This document shows positions 34,155-44,300 of a stretch of 64,000 bases of DNA, piece by piece. Location: contig NZ_QZXA01000007.1 in assembly GCF_003601985.1 (NCBI RefSeq), positions 1-64,000 of the forward strand, in the 5' to 3' direction. The notes under the pieces were generated by a model. That model had not been told where the DNA came from. It did no database searches and saw nothing but the letters and a program-made list of their open reading frames with translations. Positions within the stretch are counted from its first letter, which is position 1. Each line of letters starts with the position of its first letter. Made by a program: the position numbers and the translations under genes. The DNA is from Mesorhizobium jarvisii (GTDB taxonomy: Bacteria; Pseudomonadota; Alphaproteobacteria; Rhizobiales; Rhizobiaceae).

Positions 34155-35213
34155 ATGCCGACCGTCCACGACCTTGATACGCCGTCGATCCTGATCGACG
34201 CCGCGCGCGCCGAAGCCAACATCGCCCGCGCACAGGCCCATGCCGACAAAAACGGACTGAAGCTCAGGCCGCATATCAAGACGCACAAGCTGCCCTATTG
34301 GGCGAAGAAGCAGGTGGCGGCGGGTGCCGTCGGCATAACCTGCCAGAAGATCGGTGAGGCCGAGGTGATGGCCGATGCCGGATTGTCCGATATTTTTCTA
34401 CCCTACAACATTCTCGGCCGCGCCAAGCTAGAACGGCTGAAGGCGCTGCACGGCCGCGTAACCCTGTCGGTCACAGCGGACAGCACGGAAACGCTGGAGG
34501 GGCTGGCGGCGGCTTTCACCGATACCGGCCATCCTCTCCAGATTCTGGTCGAATGCGACACCAGCATGGGCCGCTGCGGCGTGCAAACGGCTGATGAGGC
34601 GGTTGCGCTGGCAAGGCTGATCGACAAGGCCGGTGGCCTCGCCTTTGGCGGGCTGATGACCTATCCTGCCGCTGGCCGCGCGGCCGAGGCCGAAGCCTGG
34701 CTTGCGAAAGCCAAGCAGGCGCTGGCCGCTTCGGGCCTCGCTTGCGAACGCATCTCCAGCGGCGGCACCCCGGACATGTGGCGCTCCAGCAACGCATCGG
34801 TCGTCACCGAATATCGCCCTGGCACCTACATCTATCTCGACCGCTATCAGGTCGCCAAAGGCGTCGGCACCCTCGACGATTGCGCGCTTACGGTGCTCGC
34901 CACCGTCGTCAGCCATCCAACGGCAACACGCGCCATTCTCGATGCTGGCAGCAAGGCGCTGTCGAGCGACACGCTCGGGCTAAAGGATTTTGGCGAACTG
35001 CTCGGCGCTCCCGATGCAAGGGTCACCGGACTCAGTGAAGAACATGGCACTGTCACGCTTTCCGGTGACGCGAAGCTGCGCATCGGCGAGCGCGTGCGCG
35101 TGGTGCCCGACCATTGCTGCGTCGTCACCAATCTGTTCAACGAGGTCAACCTGATCGACGGCGAGCAGGTGCTCGAAACGCTGCCGGTGGCAGCGCGGGG
35201 GAAAATGGGATGA
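34155..35213 (+). CDS. D-threonine aldolase / D-serine dehydratase-like PLP enzyme
   Basis: A 352-residue fold-type III PLP protein (alanine-racemase-like barrel plus C-terminal domain). The Schiff-base lysine is Lys42 in LRPHIKTHK. GVGTLDDCALTVLATVVSHP leads into the C-terminal domain, and the divalent-metal pair His320 and Cys322 (PDHCCVV) is the HxC site of D-threonine aldolases and D-serine dehydratases. The family cleaves or dehydrates D-3-hydroxy-amino acids using PLP and a divalent metal. The exact substrate cannot be read. It starts 243 nt from the divergent lyxose isomerase. Confidence 0.88.
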   Translation: MPTVHDLDTPSILIDAARAEANIARAQAHADKNGLKLRPHIKTHKLPYWAKKQVAAGAVGITCQKIGEAEVMADAGLSDIFLPYNILGRAKLERLKALHGRVTLSVTADSTETLEGLAAAFTDTGHPLQILVECDTSMGRCGVQTADEAVALARLIDKAGGLAFGGLMTYPAAGRAAEAEAWLAKAKQALAASGLACERISSGGTPDMWRSSNASVVTEYRPGTYIYLDRYQVAKGVGTLDDCALTVLATVVSHPTATRAILDAGSKALSSDTLGLKDFGELLGAPDARVTGLSEEHGTVTLSGDAKLRIGERVRVVPDHCCVVTNLFNEVNLIDGEQVLETLPVAARGKMG

Positions 35214-35222
35214 GTGGCCTTC

Positions 35223-35245
35223 CCTTCTCCCCCTGTGGGAGAAGG
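35223..35245. repeat. Palindromic hairpin between convergent genes
   Basis: CCTTCTCCC (35223-35231) pairs perfectly with GGGAGAAGG (35237-35245) around a 5-nt loop. It fills the 32-nt gap between the aldolase-like gene stop and the ccmC stop. Same C-run/G-run type as 302-324, 36069-36163 and 55731-55752. It may act as a bidirectional terminator, but no T-run follows. Confidence 0.6.
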
Positions 35246-36004
35246 TTAAGCCCGCTCCGCCTGCCGAGCCGCTACCCGCCGCATGGCGATCACCCGGCGG
35301 CGGCGGATTTCGGTGCGCATCGCCATCAGGTGCAGCGTGAAGAACAACGCCGTGAAACCGACGGCCATGACTAGCAGCGGCCAGAGCAGGCTGGGGTCGA
35401 TGGTCGGGCCGTCCATCCGGAACACCGAGGCTGGCTGGTGCAGCGTGTTCCACCAATCGACCGAGAATTTGATGATCGGGATGTTGATGAAGCCGACCAG
35501 CGTGATGATGGCGGCGGCCCAGGCGGCGCGGCTTGCATCGTCGAGCGCACGGGTCAGCGCGATGATGCCGAGATACATCAGGAACAGCACGAAGACCGAA
35601 GTCAGGCGGGCATCCCAGACCCACCAGGTGCCCCACATCGGCTTGCCCCAGATCGAACCGGTGATCAGCGCAAGTGCGGTGAAGACCGCACCGATGGGAG
35701 CCGCCGATTTCAGCGCGACATCGGCCAGCGGATGCCGCCAGACCAGCGTGCCAAGGGCTGAGACCGCCATCAGCGAGTAACACATCATGGCGAGCCAGGC
35801 GAAGGGCACATGGATGTACATGATGCGCACGGTGATGCCTTGCTGGAAATCCTCAGGTGCGGCGAAGCTCATATAGAGGCCGACCGCAAGGATGAGCGCG
35901 GCGATCGTCGCCAGCCATGGCACGACCTTGTCGGCCAGCCCAACGAAGCGCGTCGGGTTGGCAAGGTCCATCCAGCCGCTCAGGCGTGAAGTCGTATCGC
36001 TCAT
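35246..36004 (-). CDS. ccmC: Heme exporter protein CcmC
   Basis: A 252-residue, six-helix protein of cytochrome c maturation system I. It loads heme onto the chaperone CcmE in the periplasm. The tryptophan-rich heme-handling WWD motif is WGTWWVWDARLTS (124-136), flanked by the axial-ligand candidates His65 (YIHVPFAW) and the histidine in WWNTLHQPAS. Length is normal. In many rhizobia ccmC sits in a ccmABCDG run; here the downstream gene is on the other strand and the upstream gene is ndvA 172 bp away, so ccmA, ccmB and ccmD are not adjacent. Confidence 0.93.
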   Translation of the reverse strand: MSDTTSRLSGWMDLANPTRFVGLADKVVPWLATIAALILAVGLYMSFAAPEDFQQGITVRIMYIHVPFAWLAMMCYSLMAVSALGTLVWRHPLADVALKSAAPIGAVFTALALITGSIWGKPMWGTWWVWDARLTSVFVLFLMYLGIIALTRALDDASRAAWAAAIITLVGFINIPIIKFSVDWWNTLHQPASVFRMDGPTIDPSLLWPLLVMAVGFTALFFTLHLMAMRTEIRRRRVIAMRRVAARQAERA

Positions 36005-36068
36005 GCGGCATTACATAGACCGACAGCGCGATCGGGGCAATCGAGCGGTGGTGTCGCAGGCTTGGTTA

Positions 36069-36163
36069 CCCTCCCCCTTGTGGGAAGGGTCGCTGCGAAG
36101 CAGCGGGATGGGGGCGGCGCTGCCCCCACCCGGATCTTCGGTCCGGCCTCCCCACGAGGGAGG
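36069..36163. repeat. Cluster of five short palindromes
   Basis: Between ndvA and ccmC lie five successive hairpins: CCCT.CCC/GGG.AGGG (36069-36089, one mismatch), CGCTGC/GCAGCG, GGGGGC/GCCCCC, CCGGAT-type/GTCCGG, and CCTCCC/GGGAGG (36147-36163). Such palindrome clusters are typical of rhizobial dispersed intergenic repeats. As RNA on either strand it would be strongly structured and may separate ndvA from ccmC transcription. Confidence 0.6.
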
Positions 36164-36176
36164 TAAAAGATGATGC

Positions 36177-37949
36177 TTACGCGGCCTCGCCCTGCACGGA
36201 GCGGCTGAGGCGGCGGACTTCCTCGTCGTTGAGCAGGCCGCCGGCACGCAGCAGGCTGGCGAAGCGGCCGTTCCGCAGCGACAGCTCGGCGAAGCCACCC
36301 ATTTCGACCACCCTGCCCTTATCCATGAACACGACCAGATCGGCGTCGCGAACGGTGGTCAGGCGGTGGGCGATGATGAAGGTGGTGCGGTCGCGCCGCA
36401 ATTCGTCGATCGCTTCCTTGACGCGGTCCTCAGTCTCGACGTCGAGCGCGCTGGTCGCCTCGTCGAGCACCAGGATCGGGGCGTCCTTCAATACCGCGCG
36501 AGCGATGGCGATGCGCTGGCGCTCGCCGCCGGAGAGCTGGCCGCCACGTTCGCCGACCACCGTGTCGTAGCCATTGCTCTTGGCCAGGATGAAGTCCTGC
36601 GCCGCAGCCGCGACGGCGGCGGCGTGAATCTCGTCATTGCTGGCTTCGGTACGGCCGACGCGGATGTTGTCCTCGATCGAGCGGTTGAGCAGTCCGGCAT
36701 CCTGGAACACCGTGGCGATCGAATGGCGCAGCGACTTGCGGGTCACGGTGCGGGTGTCGATGCCGTCGATCAGGATGCGGCCGCTCGACGGCGAGAAGAC
36801 GCGCTGCAGCAAATTGATCAGCGTGGTCTTGCCGGCACCCGTCGGTCCGACGATGGCGACGGTCTGGCCGGCCTGAACCTCGAAGGACACATCGCTGACG
36901 CCCTGCCCCGAATTGGCGAATTCGAAGTTGACATCCTCGAAGCGGACATGGCCGGTGACATTGGTAAGGTCGCGCAGGCCATCCGGTTCGGCGGCATCGG
37001 CGGCCGAGTCCTCGAGCTTGTAGAACTCCTCGAGCTTGGCGCGAGCCTCCGAAATCTGGTTGGCGAAAGCCGACATCTGGTCGAGCCGCGAGATCAGCAG
37101 CGTGGCGAAGCCGGTGAAGGCGATGACATCACCGACGCGCAACTGGCCATGGGTCACCAGATAAGCGCCGATCAGAAGCACCACCATCATCGAGATGGTC
37201 GACGACAGACGATTGAGCGCATTGGCGATGGCCCACCAGTCGAGCACCGGGTTCTGCGCGTCGAGCAGGTTCTTGACATAGCGGCGCAGAGTCTCGGCCT
37301 CATGGCCAAGGCGGTTGTAGCTCTGGAGAACGGCGACGTTGCTCACGGAGTCCGTCACATGGGCGAACACCTTGTGGTAATGGCGCTCGACGGCTGCCTG
37401 GCCCGCCTTGGTGCGCTTCATCACCAGACGGCCGATGCCGACATAGAGCACGCCAAGCGCGAGCAGGACCATCGACATGCGCACATCCATGCTGAGCGCC
37501 GTCGGCACGAGAAGGACGAGCGCGACAGCCGTGGACAGATGCTGGCGCATGAATTCGAGCCATAGGCTGAACAGCGTCTCAACAGCACGCAGCAGCGTGT
37601 GCAGGGCGTTGGACGTGCCGCGCTGATGATGCCAGGCAAGCGGCATGGTGATGACGCGCTCGAAGGACTGGCACAGCACTTCGCTACGCCGGGCGTGAGC
37701 AAAGCGGTCGGCGCCGCGCGCCACCAGGACGAAAGCGATGACGTTGAAGGCGCCCAAACCGGCCCACACGGCAAGCGTGGAGAATACAGAGCCATGCGCG
37801 GAGATGGCATCGATCACCCGGCCAAACATGATCGGCTCCAGGATGGCGATAGCGGCAAGTGCGACATTGGCGCCGCAAATCAGCGCGACGCGCCTCTTGT
37901 CGGCGGCCAGATAGCCCAGCGCTCTCCAATAGATCTGCAGAAGTGACAC
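36177..37949 (-). CDS. ndvA: Beta-(1->2) cyclic glucan export ABC transporter
   Basis: A 590-residue half-transporter with six membrane helices (residues about 20-300) fused to an ATPase domain. Walker A GPTGAGKT (368-375), signature LSGGERQR (473-480) and Walker B ILVLDEATSALD (492-503) are intact, followed by the H-loop AHRLTTV. It is the same length and style as NdvA/ChvA, which exports cyclic beta-1,2-glucan to the periplasm, where the glucan serves osmoadaptation and plant infection. Position directly downstream of ndvB on the same strand supports the assignment. The start MSLLQIYWRALGYL matches the family. Confidence 0.95.
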   Translation of the reverse strand: MSLLQIYWRALGYLAADKRRVALICGANVALAAIAILEPIMFGRVIDAISAHGSVFSTLAVWAGLGAFNVIAFVLVARGADRFAHARRSEVLCQSFERVITMPLAWHHQRGTSNALHTLLRAVETLFSLWLEFMRQHLSTAVALVLLVPTALSMDVRMSMVLLALGVLYVGIGRLVMKRTKAGQAAVERHYHKVFAHVTDSVSNVAVLQSYNRLGHEAETLRRYVKNLLDAQNPVLDWWAIANALNRLSSTISMMVVLLIGAYLVTHGQLRVGDVIAFTGFATLLISRLDQMSAFANQISEARAKLEEFYKLEDSAADAAEPDGLRDLTNVTGHVRFEDVNFEFANSGQGVSDVSFEVQAGQTVAIVGPTGAGKTTLINLLQRVFSPSSGRILIDGIDTRTVTRKSLRHSIATVFQDAGLLNRSIEDNIRVGRTEASNDEIHAAAVAAAAQDFILAKSNGYDTVVGERGGQLSGGERQRIAIARAVLKDAPILVLDEATSALDVETEDRVKEAIDELRRDRTTFIIAHRLTTVRDADLVVFMDKGRVVEMGGFAELSLRNGRFASLLRAGGLLNDEEVRRLSRSVQGEAA

Positions 37950-38319
37950 TTCAGCTACTCCGCCAATTCTCTACTGTGCTCAATGCGGTATTGTGCACTG
38001 CACCATTGCTTGACACGTAACGGTTGACGCGTCGCAAAACAATGCCCGTCTATCGCTTCCGTTCCCATTTTGCGAACAAAAGATGACGACGATGCGAAAT
38101 CTGACGTGATCACCTAACGGTTTGAGATAAAAGGTGAAATGCCAGCCTTGCGGCAAAATCATGGCAGTGGCCGAGCGCTGCCACATTTTTAATCACTGCA
38201 GGCTTGCATGAAGTGTCAGGCAATGCCTGGCGGATGCCGTCGCCGATCGCACGCAAGTAAACATTCGCGGCGTCGCGCGCCCCGAAGGACGCGCGACCTA
38301 TTGACTTAAGGTATTGATT
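37950..38319 (-). other. 370-nt gap between ndvB and ndvA
   Basis: Both flanking genes read leftward, so this gap holds the ndvB 3' end and the ndvA promoter. An 8-bp inverted repeat GTCGCGCG/CGCGCGAC (38272-38279 and 38290-38297) follows the ndvB stop but lacks a T-run, so it is a weak terminator candidate. The AT-rich stretch near 37980-38110 is a likely ndvA promoter region, but I could not fix boxes. Small frames here look like chance. Confidence 0.45.
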
Positions 38320-41300
38320 TTACGCCGGTATCTTTACCACGACCTCGGTCTTGGTACCAGCTTTGGGTTCGAAGGAGGCGGACTTTGTTTTCGAGCCGTC
38401 GACTTCAAGCGAGATCGTCTTGGTCTTTTTGTCGCGAACGACATGAACCTTGATCTCGGCGCCCAGCATCTTCAGGGAAGCCTGGTAGCCATCCCAATGG
38501 CTGGGCAGCTTCGGCCGGAACGTGATCTGCTTGCCGCGCCGTTCGATGCCGAGGATGCCCTCGACCGCCGCCCGGTAGAGCCAGCCCGCCGAGCCGGTGT
38601 ACCAGGTCCAGCCGCCGCGCCCGCCCTTGTCGTCTCCGGCATAGATATCGGCCGCCACCACATAGGGTTCGACGCGGTATTGCTCGGCCGAGGCCTCGTC
38701 GGATGCGTGGTTGACCGGGTTCAGCATGGAGAAGCAGCGATAGGCCTCGTCCGTCTGCCCCATCTCGGCCAGCGCTATGACGAACCACGTCGCCGCATGC
38801 GTGTACTGGCCGCCATTCTCGCGCACACCGGGCGGATAGCTCTTGATGTAGCCGGGGTCCTTCTGCGTCTTCGAGAAGGGTGGCGTGAACAGTTTGACGA
38901 TCTTGAGCTTGTCGTCGACGAGCAGGTTGGTCGCCTGCTGCATAGCCGTCGTCGACCGCGCCGGGTCGCCCTCGCCCGAAAGCACGCTCCAGGATTGGGC
39001 GATGGAGTCGATCCTGCACTCTTCGGAGGTGCGCGACCCCAAGGGCGTGCCGTCGTCAAAACTGCCGCGCCGGTACCACTCGCCATCCCATGCCGTGCTC
39101 TCAAGCGCCCGCTTCAGCGCCTCGGCATGCTTTACCCAGGTCTGCGCTCGCTTGCTGTCGCCCTCGCTCTTGGCGACGGCGGCGAAGTCGCCCAGCGTCT
39201 TCAGCAGGAACCAGCCTAGCCACACACTCTCGCCCTTGCCGTGCTCGCCGACACGGTTCATGCCGTCGTTCCAGTCGCCGCCAAGGATCAGCGGCAGGCC
39301 GGCAGGACTGCTGCGCTTGATGGCCAGGTCGAGCGCACGCGCGCAATGGTCGTAAAGCGACACCGTCTTCTTCGAGATTTCCGGGGTGAAGAAGGCATCG
39401 TGTTCGCCCTCGCCCAGCGCCTGCCCGTCGATGAAGGGCAGTTGCTCCTTGAGGATGGCGGCGTCGCCGGTCACACTGAGATAGCGCGCCGTGGCGTGGG
39501 CCAGCCAGACCACATCGTCGGAGATCATGGTACGCACGCCGGCTCCGGTGCGCGGCAGCCACCAATGCTGCACGTCGCCCTCCGGGAACTGCCGCCGCGC
39601 GGCGTTGAGGATCTGGTCGCGCGCCAGCGTCGGATCATGCGCCAGCAGCGCCAGCGTGTCCTGCAGCTGGTCGCGGAAGCCGAAAGCGCCGCTTGCCTGG
39701 TAGAAGGCCGAGCGGGCGCGGATACGGCAGGCAAGGCTCTGATAGGGCAGCCAGTGATTGACCATGGCATCGAGCGCCTTGTCTGGCGTCTCGACCTGGA
39801 TGGTGTCGAGGAAACCGCGCCACTCGCGCTCATTGTCGGCCAGACGCTGGTCGAAATCCTTGCCACGGTGCGCCTGCACCAGCGCGCTCGCCTGCGCGGG
39901 GGTGTCGGCATCGCCGAGCAGCCAGAGCAGCGTGACGTCGCCGCCGGCCGGGATCTCGACGTCGCGGGCGATCGCCGCGCAGGGGTCATCCCCGGCTTCG
40001 ACACGGCCCGACAGGGCCGCGCCGGTCAGCACCGCCTGCGGCAGCTCGCTGGACCCGTGCCGGCCGAGGAATTCGGAGCGATCCGCCGTCACCGAATGAG
40101 CAGCGGCATCGGCGGCGAGGAAAGCCACCCGCTCGCTGAAATCGAGCCCATAGGGGTTTTGCGCCAGCAACGCGCCGGTCGCCCCGTCGCGGGACGGGAC
40201 GATGGTGGCGGCCGTCCGCGACCGATGCCCGCCAAGCACCCATTCGGCGTAGGCATAGACGCGCAGCCGCGCCGGCACCGCGCCTGAATTCTGGATGCGC
40301 AGCCGCGTGATCTTCACCGGATCGACGGGGTCGACCACATGGGTCAGGTCCATCGACAAAGGCCCACGCTTCGAGCGGAAGGTGGAGAAGCCCTGGCCAT
40401 GCCAGGCCTCGTAGGTCATCGAGGGATCGCGCACCACGGCGGCGATCGGCGAGAACGCCCTGCCGCTGGCCTGATCGTAGATATAGATGCCCTCTCCCGG
40501 CCGGTTCGAGACCGGATCGTTGGACCACGGCGTCAACTGGTAATCGCGGCTGTTGCGGCTCCAGGTGAAGGCAGCACCCTCGGCCGACGTATGGAAACCG
40601 AACGAGGCGTTGGAGACGACATTGATCCAGGGCTGCGGCGTGGTGCGCCGGCCAGCCAGACGCACCACATAGTGCCGTCCGTCGCCGTCGAAACCGCCAA
40701 AGCCGTTCCATTGGCTGAGGCCAGAGCCATCGGCACTGACATCCGCCACGGACTGCGAGGCAAAGGCATGCGCCGCCGGGATTTCGCGCGGAGCCGGCGA
40801 TCCGGTGGACGGCAAGCCATCGCGCGCCTGCAAGGCAGCCGCCTCGGCCCGTTCGATCTGATCGAAGATGGTGCCGTTGCGCGTATGCAGCACCACCCGG
40901 GCGACGGCGAGCAGCGTCTTGTAGGTGGTCTCTTCCATCAGGTCGCGGCGCACCGCGAAAATGTGCTGGCGGGGACCGAGTTCCTTGCCGCGCAGACGGC
41001 TGTTTTCGCACAGCGTCTCCACCGCGCGCTGCAGGTCCTGGACATAGGACGAAGCCTGCTCGTTGACGACGACGAAGTCGATCATCATGCCGCGGGTGCG
41101 CATGTATTCCTGGAAGCGCAGCGCCTGGGCGACGATTTCCAGATCGGCGACGTCGCCGATCCTGACCAGGAAGATCGGGAAATCGCCCGAAATGCTGGTC
41201 GGCCACAGGCTCGACTGTTTGCCCAGGCCCGAAGCGAGGGATTCGGCCGGCAAGCGCAGGAACGCGTCGGGGTAGATCAGATAGCGCGCCAGTTTCTGCA

Positions 41301-44300
41301 CATTGGCGGCATCGGTCAGGCTGAGGCCCATATGGCGGGTCTGCACCTGGCTGCGCGTCCAGGCAAGCATGGCCTGGCGGGCAAAGCTCTCCTGATGGTC
41401 GAGGCGGTTTATCGCTTCTTCCAGCTCGGTGCGGTTGGCCCCGACCACGGTCCAGAAGGTCAGCGATATCTTCTTGTTGGCGGGCACGCGCACCTGGCGG
41501 CGCAGCGAGGCGATGGGATCGAGCGTAAAGCCGGAATGGCCGCCGAGCCTGGCGCCCGGATCGAAAGCCGCGGCATCGACGATCGAGCGGCCACGGCCGA
41601 TGAAGGCGCGCCTGTCGGTCTCGGCCTCGGCATCGCGCGCCGGTCCGGACGGATCGGTGACGAAATGCGCCAGCGTGATATCGGGCTCGCTGGTCTCGCG
41701 CTTGCGGCGCGTGGCGAAGATCGCTCCTTTATTGGCGGCGATTTCAGTCTCCACGAACATCTTGGAGAAGGCCGGATGCGCGTTATCGGAGGCCTCCAAA
41801 CCCAGTACCAGTTCGGCAAAGGACGTCACCTCGATGAAACGATCGGACGTGCTTTCATTGTAGAGCGTGATACGACGGCCTTCGCCATTGCCTTCGGAAA
41901 CGACGATGCATTCGACCTCGGAGCGCAATGTGCCGACCAGTTTGACGAAGCTCGCCTTGTCGTCGGAGAACAGGGTCTGCACCTTCTCCTCTGCCGCGCG
42001 CTTTGGCTCCGCCGTTGCCGACCACCAGTCGCCGGTGCTGACGTCACGCAGGAAGATGTAGGAACCGAGACGGTCCTCGACCGGGTCCGGTTGCCAGCGC
42101 GTAACGGAAAGATCGCCCCAGCGGCTGTAGCCGGAGCCGGTTGCCGTCACCATCACCGAATAACGGCCGTTCGACATCACATTGGTCGAGCGGAGCGACC
42201 GCAGCGGATCGAGCACGATGCGGGTGTCGGGGCTCTCGGTTTCGGTCTCGTCCTTGGCGCGCTCGTCCGCCTCGGTCCTGACGGTCGCGGTCGGGATGTC
42301 GCGCGGGGCCCTTTCCTGCAGCAGGAGTTCAGCCGATTCAATGACCGGGTCGCTGTGGAAACGGTCGCGCAGGCGACCCTCGAAGATCGCGTCGGCGACC
42401 GCCGCGATCGACATGCCCGAATGGTGCGCATAGTAGTTCAGCACGACCGCGTGGTTGGTCCCTTCAGGCACCCGCTGCGGCGTGAAATCGACCGCATCGT
42501 AAAAACCATGCGGGCCAAGCGCACCGATGTCGCGCAGACGCGCCAGATTGTGCACGGCTTCGCGCGGGTTGAACTGCGCCGCCAATATGGTGGCGTAGGG
42601 GGCTATCACCGTGTTCTGGCCAAGGCCGCGCTTCAGCCCAAGCCCGGGCACGCCGAAATTGGTGTACTGGTAGGTCAGTTCGCGGTCGCGGGCGTTGTAG
42701 GCCGCTTCCGAGATGCCCCAGGGCACGTTTTTCTGGCGACCGTACTGGATCTGACGCTTGATGATCAGCTTGCTGGTCTGGTTGAGGATCGAGCCCTGCG
42801 CCTCCTTCATCACCAGCGGTGGCATCAGATACTCGAACATCGAGCCCGACCAGGACATCAGCGCGCCCTGGAAGCCGATCTCGACGATCGGACGGCCGAG
42901 CCGGAACCAGTGCTCGGTCGGCAGGTCGCCCTTGGCGATGGCGAACAGGCTGGTCAGCCGCGCCTCGGAGGCGAGAAGGTCGTAGCAGCTTTCGTCGAGC
43001 TGGTGTTCTTCGACCCGGTAGCCGATCGACAGCAGCTTGCGTTCCGGCCGCATCAGGAAGGCGAATTCCATCTCGAAGGCGAAACGACGGGTGCGCTCGC
43101 GCAAGGTCAGAAGTTTGGCGCGCAGCGCTTCGACGGCGTTGTCGTCGCTATGGGCATCATGGACATGCGCCTCGCAAGTGGCTTCCAGCCTCGCCGCCCA
43201 GTCGACGATGACGTCGCTCTGGGCCGACGCCGCCTCGGTGTGGATGGCGGTGGCCAGCTTGCGGATCTCGCCCGCCAGCACGGCGAGGTTGATGGTGCGG
43301 ATCGAGGCCATTTCCGGCTGCGCCTTGATCGTCTCGACGGCGCGCCGCATGCCGTCCAGGCGATCGACGAGACGCTGGCGCAGAGGCCTGAGCTGACGGC
43401 GGTCGTCGGGCAATTCATCAAGGCTCTCGCTCAGGATGGTCACCGTGTCGAGAATGCCTTCGAAATCACCCTGCAGGTGAACGGACGGCGCTTCCGCCCA
43501 TTCGGCACAGGCCGCCGCCACGGCCACCAGGTGGCCGGCGAGATTGCCACTGTCGACAGCCGAAATGTAGAGCGGGTACAGCGGCTTCAGCGTCGTAGTG
43601 TCGTACCAGTTGAAGAGATGGCCGCGGTGGCGCGGCATGCTCTCTATGGTCGTCATGGTCGCGTCGATGCGGGTGATGGCATCCGACAGGCTGATCCAGC
43701 CGAAATCGCGCGCCGAGACCACCGACAGGAGATAGACGCCGACATTGGTCGGCGACGTGCGCGGCGCCACGACCGGTGCCGGGCTTTCCTGGAAATTGTC
43801 CGGCGGCAGATTGTGATGCTCCGCCGTGACGAAGCTCTCGAAATAGTGCCAGGTGCGCCGCGCAATAGTGCGCAGCGTATGGATATCGGCCTGCGATATG
43901 CGCAGCCGGTCCTCGGTTTCGGCCGAGCGGCTGATCCAGCTGGCAATCGCCGGCGAGCCGATCCAGAACAGGGCGAAGAAGAAGGCGACGAAGGCGCCAG
44001 TGGAATCGGCCAGCACCGGAATGGCCAGGCCGACGAAACCGATGATCACGGCGCCGTACATCATGCCGTAATAGGAGCCGACATCGTTGTCGCCGGCCTT
44101 GTGCGCTTGGGAGGCGGTGCGCCATTCCAAAAGATTCTGGCGGCTGACGAACAACCGGTAGAGCGTGCGCACGATGGCGTCGCCCATCATCCAGGCATTG
44201 TGCGCCATCAGCACGATCTTCAGCGCCACCATGGCGGTGCCGAACGCGACGTCGCGCGCCAGCGCCGAGAAATGGCCGCGCGGCGTCTGGTCGCCGCTCT

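Noticed and set aside
33225..35213. Sugar-catabolic operon around the D-lyxose isomerase
   Set aside because: The two genes are divergent, and no kinase, transporter or regulator for pentoses lies nearby. Shared metabolism cannot be supported.
38272..38297. GC-rich inverted repeat after ndvB as an intrinsic terminator
   Set aside because: Only 8 perfect pairs and no T-run on the ndvB strand; mentioned in the gap entry but not called as a terminator.
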